Source of the DNA: Phoronis ovalis
Lineage: Eukaryota > Phoronida > Phoronidae
Direction of reading: 5' to 3'
Assembly (NCBI GenBank): GCA_028565635.1
Contig: JAOXYB010041605.1
Coordinates: forward strand, 1 to 12,928
DNA length: 12,928 nucleotides
Below are positions 1-6,776 of the stretch, one piece after another (position 1 is the stretch's first letter; each line of letters starts with the position of its first letter). The position numbers were made by a program, and so were the translations under genes. The notes under the pieces were generated by a model. It did no database searches. It was not told where the DNA came from and saw only the letters and a program-made list of their open reading frames with translations.

Positions 1-199
1 CATACAAAGATGGCTTTACAACTACAGAAACTATATCATATGATGGGCATCTGTCTGCACCCGCAGACCTCTTGTTAAATTAAACTTTCATGAGTGAAAC
101 ACTGCTCAAAACACGCGAATTTAATAACGAAGTCCCACTTCCTTTGTTAACATTTTTTAACTAGTGTCTAGTAAAATAATATATAATATTTACTTTTAG

Positions 200-388
200 G
201 TAAATCAGAAAGGCGATGAGTTGAAGTCCTATTACAGTATCATTGCAGTGTTAATGATGGTGATTTTGAATGACAATAAAGTACAAGAAACTCCAGGACT
301 TGTGCAACACATACTACCACAGCTTGCTGAAGTGATACATGAAGTCACTAGCTTCGTCACTTTCCTAGCGTCAAAGCCTACTGCAATG
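200..388 (+). CDS. Unknown gene, first visible exon
   Basis: The exon has 63 codons, phase 0 at both ends. The acceptor is a T-rich tract ending TTTTAG, with the exon opening GTA AAT CAG. The donor is ATG|GTAAAT. It encodes helical sequence including SIIAVLMMVIL and LVQHILPQLAEVIHEV. An alternative acceptor nine bases further on (CAG at 206-208) would also keep the frame. Codons before this exon lie outside the window. Confidence 0.8.
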
Positions 389-3300
389 GTAAATACTCAT
401 CCAAGTCATTGATAAATGTCTCTGATTTTAATAACTTAATGCTCAATTTGTGATGCAGGAAATGTGTTATATCCATTCAGTGATTTGTTTCATTGACACC
501 TACTGTACTGTCTTGATGTTATACTTTTAATTTTACATTATTTTTGACACGTCTGGAGTTACTCAAAAGCAAACAATATTTAAAATTATTTAATACATGA
601 AGTTTCAATGAAATTTTGACATGCTGCAGGATCCGTGCAATGTGAAATTGTAAAAGGTTAAGCTTATTGCTTAAATATATTCTTTCAGTTTGACGAATCA
701 GTTGTTGCTGAAACTGTCATCCTCTTGTCAATTGGTTGCCTAGTTGACATCCACTCTTTCTATGACCGACTCATTGCCACCTTGCCATACATGGTAGGGC
801 TTGGGTAAGCTTGTTCATTAATATATCATTTTCTACCATATTTCTTTAACTCGTTTACTAATCTTTTATGTGCCCCTCATTTCTTACTAGTGGTTATCCA
901 CAATTGATACACAGTTCTCTGCTATTCAATTGCCTGTGCAACCATGAAAGAAAGGGAATCCGATGCATGATGCAAGAAATGTGTTGCCCTGCCCTGAGAC
1001 TGGTGGATGGGAAGGACAGGTGCTAGGTAATGCTGGTAGGTAAATCTGGCTTATGATGAAAAAACATTGCCAAACTTTTCACTCAATGAATCCTCTGGAT
1101 GAGAGAGATTCAAACAAATAACAAAACTGTACCTTCTTCACAGAGAAAATTTGAATGTTTATCCATTATAACATATTTATGGTAATCAATGAACTGCCTT
1201 AGTTTATGATTCCCAGCTGATGTACTTGGATATTCAATAAATTGTATTGGATATATGTGTCTTAGTATAATTTCTCAGTTTCTATAAAATGTTTCCTAGG
1301 AGAGACAACTTCATCAAGTACAAAATGTACACAGCCAAGAAGCTTACCTGTTTGCAAGGTGACCAAGCTGATGATCTTGATGATGATGATGATAAACCTA
1401 TCGATGTCATAAGCTGCCTGGTTGTCTTACTGAGCTTTATGGTGCCTGACGTAAAGTGTTGTCAGGTCTTAGTGGATTGCGAATTCTTTGAGGTACTTAT
1501 GGACTATATGAGACTGCTGTACGAAACAAGATCTGAAAGACCAGATGCTCGCAGGGAGGTACTACTTTAATTATGTAAAGATTTTATGTTGCACGTTGCC
1601 TGGTGGAAAGTATTTGTGCAGTGTTGCCTTGGTTATGCTAACAGTTAACGTAATTTTATGAGACGTTTAACATTAACTTTTGGATTTTTAGTTTTGAAAG
1701 AATATTAATTTCAAAGAGTTTATTTATACTTTATTATAAAAAATATTATTTGAAAAAAGTACATGGTTGCAGATAACTACCTCCACATTCCACATGTTTG
1801 ATATAATTTCGCTTTTATTGTACAGCGAGGGGGGGGGAGGGATTTAGAAGACCACACAACACCCACAATGCTTTGCAACTAAAAGTGGAACAGCCCTAAT
1901 GTTATTTTATTGTCTTTTTTTCAGATCCAAGTTGCAGGCCATTGTATTTTTGCAGCATCTTCTGTTGCGGCAAGAACTGAAAGAACGTATACAGCTGTAA
2001 CAGATTTTTTGAAATATGTGATTGAGCAAGCAGTCCTATTAGTACCAGATGACACCGTGCCCAGTTATCTGAAAGATGCCTTTGTTTTGGCAGCTATAAC
2101 ATTGATGGGAGACTTTCCTACAATAGATCCAGGTACACACAGTAGTCTATTAAGATGTTATTTCAGATAAAATGTGACATTTTTATTAGTGTAAATGTTA
2201 CACTACCTAATAGCCAGATTCAAGCTTCCATGAATAGCAAATGCTGAACTTCTGTAAAAAGGACACAATTAGATTTGTTTGAACTAGTTAAAAATGGACG
2301 TCTTATAGTTTTATTATCATATTGTTTCTGTTGTAAATGCGGACATAAAAAAGTAACCGTCTTTAATTTGAAATCACTTATGTAATATTTTAGACAGTAT
2401 ACACACCACGTGGAATATATATGGAGAATATCCAGAAGCGAGTTACTTCCGTTCATCAACTTTATAATTTCTTTTTGTAGGAACACAAGAAGACCTGATG
2501 CCGTTCTTTGAAAATGTGTTAACGTTTTTTTCTCAAGATGACAGCCAGGTAGATTTGTGTGAACGTTTTATGTTAGACGAGTCCATGAAACTAGCTGAGA
2601 GTTTACAGCAACAAGCTAATGCTCTGACAAGGCTTGGCTGGACAAGAAGATTAGGCGGTAAGCACTACTGAACAGAGAATTGCATAAACTATGCCAGTCG
2701 CAGATTTTCGGAAATTTTCAGTCAGATTTTCAGAAATCATGTCAAAAGTTACAGGAGATATTGCTATCATATGTATACATAGGCAATTACACCGTCATTT
2801 CTACAATCCAGTATAAATATAAAGCTGATATATTATTTAGTAAAAGCTACACAAACTTGCATAGAGTCTACAGTATGCTACACACTAATGCTCGGACATG
2901 GTTTGACTTGACAAGAAGCTTGGGTGTCAAGTATTTAATAGACACTTCAGCACTAGCAAAGGGATTTTCAGAAACTGTAGCAACAGGTCCAGATTATAAT
3001 GCCGTCAGTCATATTTACAGGCAGCTACACAGTAATTTGTATAATGCAATAATATTAGATATACTTTAGTGCATATGTTATTTATTGTTTTCAGTGTTTT
3101 GCACTGTAGCTGGTAGATATCCATGGTTGGATGAAGTAATTGTTAAAGCAAATTGGGTAGATTCCTTAATTAAATCATTACAAGGTGGTGCAGGTATGAT
3201 ATCAAAGATGTTGCATACCTACAAGTTGTCAAAAAGTTTTATTGTGGAGCAGCAGGTGCTTGAATATTGGTTAAGAATCTCCACGTTGAAGTTGTTCTCT

Positions 3301-4226
3301 ACACCATTGTGATATTCATGAACAAACTGCAGCATGCTGGGAATGTTTGATTTTAATGCCAGTGGCCCCTCCAAGTGCATGCAAATAGTCTATTCAAGAG
3401 ATGAAGGCTTTGTATAGTAATATGTATAATACTATTACCATATTGATGTACTATTTACAGCCCAGGAAAGTCAATCACATGCAGAAAAGCTTAAGGTGGA
3501 CTGTGCAGAAGGAGTTCTAGCATTTTTATGTCGAACTTATCCATTGGTTAAACAGCAGATTCTAGAAAAGAATGGAATACAACTTGCTCAGTATGTAACT
3601 TTAATTTATGTTACCTGTATAAATTCTGATTGTTGCAAAATCCGGAAATGCTCTGACCAGCAGTATTGTTTCTTTACAGGTTATTTCACAGAGGGGGTGC
3701 TCTCACCACCTTGTTTTTTTAAAGGAATTCCTTATCAAGCACAACACAAATATAACTTATGTGGGCATAGCATCTGACCTCCCTTACTCAGTTAAAATGA
3801 TGTATGGAGTAATGTTAGTTTTGTGATTGTTTTACCTGCTTATACTGTGGCAGTAAAAGATAATAAATGAAAATAGAAGTGTTTACGCCAGATGAGAACA
3901 TTCAGAATTCAGACTGGCAATTAGTGTACCAATGTACTTTTTTCAGACAACTTAAACTTGAAGAGTTTCGTTGTGCTCTTACTGGAGAAGAAACTGGAGA
4001 TTTGTCTGCTGCCCAAAATACTTTAGATGCTTCCACAGGCGTGTGTGACCATCCTAACGTACAGCACAATATGACAAACCTTGTTGGTGCTTTTATTCAG
4101 TTTGTCGAGCATATGTCTGGAGGTCACACAGATGCCACACAAGGTCAAGAGGTCGATGGTAACGACCAAGAACCAACTCCTAGAGGTAGTGAAAAATTAG
4201 TGGAACAATCACTTGCAGTCGATTAG
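200..4226 (+). CDS. 3' part of an unrecognised multi-exon gene, probable helical-repeat protein
   Basis: Joining 200-388, 689-804, 891-1019, 1300-1558, 1925-2132, 2481-2657, 3095-3193, 3461-3590 and 3947-4226 gives 1587 bases: 528 codons plus TAG, with every junction phase-compatible. The start lies left of the window. The protein is made of alternating leucine/valine-rich amphipathic helices, typical of armadillo/HEAT-like folds, with an acidic run near residue 169 (DDLDDDDDK) and a hydrophilic, Asp/Glu/Gln-rich last 60 residues. I see no catalytic motif, signal peptide or clear membrane segment. A ninth internal exon (3680-3813) probably belongs to the gene but is frame-broken by a T7 run, so the gene may be an intact scaffold-type protein with assembly errors, or a decaying copy. 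I do not recognise the family; large armadillo-type proteins such as MEI1 came to mind, but nothing visible supports that. Confidence 0.75.
689..804 (+). CDS. Unknown gene, second visible exon
   Basis: The acceptor is TTCTTTCAG and the donor GG|GTAAGC. The exon has 38 codons plus two bases (phase 0 in, phase 2 out). It encodes FDESVVAETVILLSIGCLVD and then a second helix ending PYMVGLG. The split glycine codon GG+T is completed by the next exon after an intron of only 86 bases. Confidence 0.85.
891..1019 (+). CDS. Unknown gene, third visible exon, weak donor
   Basis: The acceptor is TTCTTACTAG. The exon encodes GGYPQLIHSSLLFNCLCNHE and then a cysteine-rich helix with MMQEMCC. The frame-preserving donor is the poor site AG|GTGCTA. 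The better-looking donors at 1027 and 1038 lie beyond an in-frame TAG at 1024-1026, so using them would end the protein. With the weak donor, AG joins G of the next exon to give Arg. Confidence 0.65.
1300..1558 (+). CDS. Unknown gene, fourth visible exon with acidic run
   Basis: The acceptor is TTTCCTAG and the donor GAG|GTACTA, with 86 full codons after a split Arg. It encodes RDNFIKYKMYTAKKL, then an acidic stretch (DDLDDDDDK, from a GAT-rich tract at 1370-1392), then hydrophobic helices including VISCLVVLLSFMV and CEFFEVLMDYMRLLYE. A second acceptor (TTTCTCAG) 21 bases upstream would add seven in-frame residues. Confidence 0.85.
1925..2132 (+). CDS. Unknown gene, fifth visible exon
   Basis: A strong acceptor (T-run then CAG) and the donor CCAG|GTACAC bound 69 codons plus one base (phase 0 in, phase 1 out). 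The product is IQVAGHCIFAASSVA, then a helix FLKYVIEQAVLLV, then AFVLAAITLMGDFPTIDP. It looks like consecutive armadillo-type helices joined by short turns. Confidence 0.85.
2481..2657 (+). CDS. Unknown gene, sixth visible exon
   Basis: The acceptor is TCTTTTTGTAG and the donor GGCG|GTAAGC. It has two bases completing Gly, 58 codons and one base (phase 1 at both ends). It encodes GTQEDLMPFFENVLTFFSQ and a charged helix ending with TRLGWTRRLGG. The 3' half (from 2588) has a degenerate copy in the following intron at 2853-2931. Confidence 0.85.
2853..2931 (+). pseudogene. Degenerate copy of the 3' half of exon 2481-2657
   Basis: Aligned by eye with 2588-2662, this intronic segment matches at about 54 of 68 positions with one 4-base gap. 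Shared words include AGAGT-TACAG, CTAATGCTC and GACAAGAAG. The donor of the parent exon (GGTAAG) aligns with TGTCAAG, a much weaker site. It sits inside a 390-base open frame (2680-3069), but no acceptor I can see gives the phase needed to use it as a replacement exon. It is best read as a decayed tandem exon duplication. Confidence 0.5.
3095..3193 (+). CDS. Unknown gene, seventh visible exon
   Basis: The acceptor is TTGTTTTCAG and the donor GCAG|GTATGA. The exon is 99 bases, phase 1 in and out. It encodes VFCTVAGRYPWLDEV and then IVKANWVDSLIKSLQGGA. The frame stays open past the donor to 3312, so retention or a later donor cannot be excluded. The next intron also contains coding-like sequence. 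Confidence 0.75.
3461..3590 (+). CDS. Unknown gene, eighth visible exon
   Basis: The acceptor is CTATTTACAG and the donor CTCA|GTATGT, phase 1 in and phase 2 out. It encodes AQESQSHAEKLKVDCAEG followed by VLAFLCRTYPLVKQQILEKN, a typical pair of armadillo-like helices. A second acceptor, CCCAG at 3461-3465, would start the exon five bases later in phase 0. Confidence 0.8.
3680..3813 (+). CDS. Probable additional exon, frame broken at a T7 run
   Basis: TTCTTTACAG precedes 3680, and the phase fits the previous exon: CA+G then LFHRGGALTTLFF, ending at TAA 3720-3722. From 3719 the -1 frame is open and reads KEFLIKHNTNITYVGIA, then SDLPYSVKMMYG, up to a GTTAGT donor at 3814. That donor has the phase the last exon needs. 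The exon is 134 bases; one more T in the T7 run (3714-3720) would make it 135 and symmetric. Either this is an assembly or read error, or a real frameshift that makes the exon skipped or the gene defective. Confidence 0.55.
3947..4226 (+). CDS. Unknown gene, terminal exon
   Basis: The acceptor is ACTTTTTTCAG, phase 2 in. It encodes QLKLEEFRCALTGEETGDLS, a helix NLVGAFIQFVEHMSGG, then a polar tail rich in Asp, Glu, Gln and Thr ending SLAVD before TAG (4224-4226). The tail looks disordered. It can follow either exon 3461-3590 directly or the probable exon 3680-3813. Confidence 0.85.
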
Positions 4227-4400
4227 ACTTACAAAAGCAGTTTCTTAGAAGTTAATTATTGTTTAAACTTTATTTTGCATAAATATAAATAATGGATAGA
4301 ATTGATATTATAAGTAGAATTGGAGTTTTGAATTTCTTGAGTAATAATGGATGTAGTCAGACTGAAATAATTTTATTATTGTTTGACTGTGTTGTTTTTG
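4227..4400 (+). promoter_or_regulatory. Probable 3' UTR and polyadenylation region of the + strand gene
   Basis: There is no AATAAA just after the stop. A variant TATAAA hexamer occurs near 4283-4288, and a GT/T-rich tract lies at about 4381-4415 (TGTGTTGTTTTTG type). That is the arrangement of a cleavage signal and downstream element, but the assignment is tentative. Confidence 0.3.
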
Positions 4401-5640
4401 TTTTATTTGTTCTTCAAGTTGGACTTTTATAATCTGTATTACAATCTTGATTTATTTAGTATTTTTAGCCAATTGTATGTTACTTTTTTACAGTTACTTT
4501 CAATACAAACGTCTTCAGCAATTGTTGATTTATTGGTAAAGTTCAATATACAGAATTGTTTCTAAACAGCATCAGGTTGTGTCACGGTAGTTTTTTTTTT
4601 TTTTTCCTGCTCTGATTTATAAGCACTGTCCTGGTTCCCGGTATGATCATTCTGTTCTGGAACAGCTGTCTGTACCTTATACAATGAACAACTGTATATA
4701 AATAGCATTGACATAATTAATGTGCTTTATATAAAATTTCGATTCAATTTCATTATCAAACCTCTGGACAAACGCTGCATGTTTCAATTAATCTCATTAT
4801 AAATTCAATTATACCGCATTAGCTTGAACCTCAACGAGAATCTTTGTGAACATTTAATCTACATCATTATCATAAACTAAGGCGGTAATGCCTTTGCTGC
4901 ATAACTAATGCTCTCATATTAGAACGCAACGTCACAAACGAAATACCACTATACCATATGGTCACATCAAACTATATTATTTATAAATTGAACCCTTTAC
5001 TGATCGTATTTTTTTATACACTGATGTTATTGTTAAATTTCCGTATCTGAGATTGTACCTCGTCAATTGATTGTATACGTGGCACATAATCAAGATCTAA
5101 ATACTAATGAAATATTTAGACATTAAATAAAAATATTACCAAACTCTTCGATATCTGGGATTATAAATTATCCTTTGTTCATTCTAGTTTTTGAAACTTC
5201 AATTTTTACCCGAAAAAAACTGATTTCAAAGCTGCACCAGTAGTAGTAATACATTTTGCACTCGATTGTTGATCCCGTACCCTGTAACACTAATTATATT
5301 TCAATTATTTTCTAATTGGTTCTCATTATTTTTAAAAAATTAATTTTTAATTAATTTAGGGCAATTTTTCAAATAAATCTTTTTGTACTAGATTACCACA
5401 TACGGTAGTGGCGTTACGTTTCTTAATTTGGCAGAGACCCATGATAATACGTAATCATCGCGTTTATAGTTTGATTGGTTTAGAAACATTGATATTTTAT
5501 TATAAGGATATTTCTTTTGGTTTGTAGTTACCTAACTATATTAGAGTAACATTCTATTAGCTGTAGCTGTCATTGTTATAATTCTGTAAGGTACCTATTA
5601 GTACATCATCCTCCCCTTCTTCGCCTCTGGGCCACTCCTG
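4400..5640. other. AT-rich intergenic DNA without recognisable genes
   Basis: No exon-like open frame bounded by splice sites is seen on either strand. It contains a T15 tract at 4591-4605 and AT-rich runs such as the near-palindromic TTAATTTTTAATTAA around 5340. An AATAAA near 5127 is too far from either stop to assign. Confidence 0.5.
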
Positions 5641-5656
5641 GTGTATAACCCATCGC

Positions 5657-5735
5657 TACTGACTCGTGATTCACGACTCTCAAGTCACACATTACACGAC
5701 TCATGACTTACGACTGCTGCACTCACGACTCGTCG
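5657..5735. repeat. Cluster of degenerate CACGACT-type words
   Basis: ACGACT occurs four times in under 80 bases (for example CACGACTC, ACACGACTCATGAC and TTACGACTGCT), along with related GACTCGTGA and CAAGTCAC words in both orientations. The spacing is irregular, about 12-25 bases. It looks like a decayed short tandem repeat; a binding-site cluster is possible but unsupported. Confidence 0.45.
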
Positions 5736-5998
5736 GTGAATGAATTATTTAGTTTGATAATCAGTTTTCGTTTCTCTTATTGATTTTGTCATAATGCATT
5801 ATAAGCCTTGATTATAGGATTATACCTATTTACGCAACAATGCTGTGTGCCTATATATGTAACAGTGTTTGCAGCAAAGTAAATAAATTACAATTTTACA
5901 GCGTATGATGGATGTAGCCCCAATCTTATCCTGCCAATGAATGGTAAAGATAAAAAAACTGCAGTTAGAAATAGTGGGGTTAGGAACGTAGGGCTGTT

Positions 5999-6115
5999 AC
6001 AGCCATGATTCTCACCGGATTCTCACAATTTGCATGGACATTTGACTAAAAGTAATTGCAATAATCACCACTAGGTGGCTACCAGGTTGGAGAATCCGGA
6101 GAAAATTACAGCTGT
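5999..6115. repeat. Small foldback: 26-bp inverted arms around a 65-base loop
   Basis: Arm 5999-6024 and the reverse complement of 6090-6115 match at about 21 of 26 positions without gaps. The inner ten bases (CCGGATTCTC) are identical and the outer core is ACAGC. The loop contains a CTCF-like motif. It may be a remnant of a small non-autonomous transposon; I found no target-site duplication. Confidence 0.5.
6068..6079 (+). promoter_or_regulatory. Match to the CTCF core consensus
   Basis: CCACTAGGTGGC fits the bilaterian/vertebrate CTCF core CCASYAGRKGGC at all 12 positions. It lies between the tails of two convergent genes and within the loop of a small foldback. CTCF binds such sites in bilaterians; binding here is inferred only from the motif. 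Confidence 0.35.
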
Positions 6116-6215
6116 GTAATGAGTAAGGGCCTGTAACGTTATTGAAATTTTAAGACCAACTTGAATCTCGTTACGGTTTTAATAAAAAATTGTGAGAAAG
6201 ATAAAGTTATTTTAA

Positions 6216-6239
6216 CGACCGAGACGGTCGGATTTTTTT
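6216..6239. other. GC-rich hairpin followed by a T7 tract
   Basis: CGACCG and CGGTCG form a perfect 6-bp stem around an AGA loop, followed two bases later by seven Ts. It stands out in AT-rich surroundings. It resembles a bacterial intrinsic terminator in form, but in this context it may have no function. Confidence 0.4.
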
Positions 6240-6339
6240 AGTGTTAAAAGAAAAGGAAAATCAGACAACACCGTGAGAATTTGTGTAAGTTGGGTTTTCG
6301 TGTTTTCTGATTTTTTTTATAATGACAATTAATATGCCG

Positions 6340-6437
6340 AAATTTGAAGTTGTCGGGCTTGTTAAACAAGTATTTTGAAAAAAACTAAAAGAGACAATAG
6401 CAAAATTTGAAACGGTCGCGCCAGTAAACAAGTTTTT
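6340..6437. repeat. Two diverged direct repeats, about 35 bases each
   Basis: Segments starting at 6340 and 6403 share AAATTTGAA, a GTCG core and AAACAAGT in the same order, 63 bases apart. They look like an old local duplication. Confidence 0.35.
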
Positions 6438-6574
6438 TTTTCCGTCTCTACTTCATGCATTTAATGACACTTAATACTTTAAAACTGTAATCTAAAACTC
6501 GCTTTAAATGTTTTAATTTCGTTTTCACTATATTAAATTTCTTACTTTTTCAGTTTTACTTCTCTTTGTTTTAC

Positions 6575-6650
6575 TTTATGTGATTTAATAATTTAACCTC
6601 CCTTTGACACTGTTTATGTGATTTAATAATTTAACCTCCCTTTGACACTG
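6575..6650. repeat. Perfect 2 x 38 bp tandem duplication in the CYP20A1 3' UTR
   Basis: Copies 6575-6612 and 6613-6650 are identical. On the minus strand each contains ATTAAA (plus-strand TTTAAT at 6584-6589 and 6622-6627), about 50 and 90 bases downstream of the CYP20A1 stop. The duplication therefore appears to have doubled a candidate polyadenylation signal. Perfect identity implies a recent event or an assembly artefact. Confidence 0.85.
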
Positions 6651-6677
6651 TTTTACAAACCGCGTCAATTGAATGCT

Positions 6678-6776
6678 TTAGATTCGCTTTGATGCAGTGA
6701 TCCAAACTTCTTCATTAGGCCTTGTAACCAGTCCGTAAACAGGAGTGACGGCCACCTGATCATCCACAAGGTGAAA
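6678..6776 (-). CDS. CYP20A1: CYP20A1 terminal exon, residues 397-428 and stop
   Basis: The acceptor is TTATTTCAG, phase 0 in. It encodes FHLVDDQVAVTPVYGLVTRP then NEEVWITASKRI before TAA (6680-6678). EE.WIT.SKR is the characteristic C terminus of CYP20A1, which fixes both the end and the identity of the gene. Confidence 0.95.
   Translation of the reverse strand, partial: FHLVDDQVAVTPVYGLVTRPNEEVWITASKRI

Noticed and set aside
1-78. Two open, coding-like frames at the left edge, a possible upstream exon of the + strand gene
   Set aside because: No donor in 1-199 gives the phase 0 needed to join the exon at 200 without a stop.
1370-1395. DDDDK resembling an enteropeptidase cleavage site
   Set aside because: It comes from a GAT-rich tract in the middle of a probably intracellular protein, so a protease site has no support.
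1829-1841. G-quadruplex at G9-A-G3
   Set aside because: There are not four separated G runs with loops; it is treated as a homopolymer tract.
2680-3069. 129-codon open frame as an independent gene
   Set aside because: It lies wholly within an intron, starts without context, and only its middle part resembles coding sequence because of the exon-derived copy.
4383-4565. 60-codon open frame after the + strand gene
   Set aside because: It is Phe/Leu/Tyr-rich because of T-rich DNA, with no splice or start context.
6216-6239. Bacterial-type intrinsic terminator
   Set aside because: The window is eukaryotic, with spliced genes on both sides.
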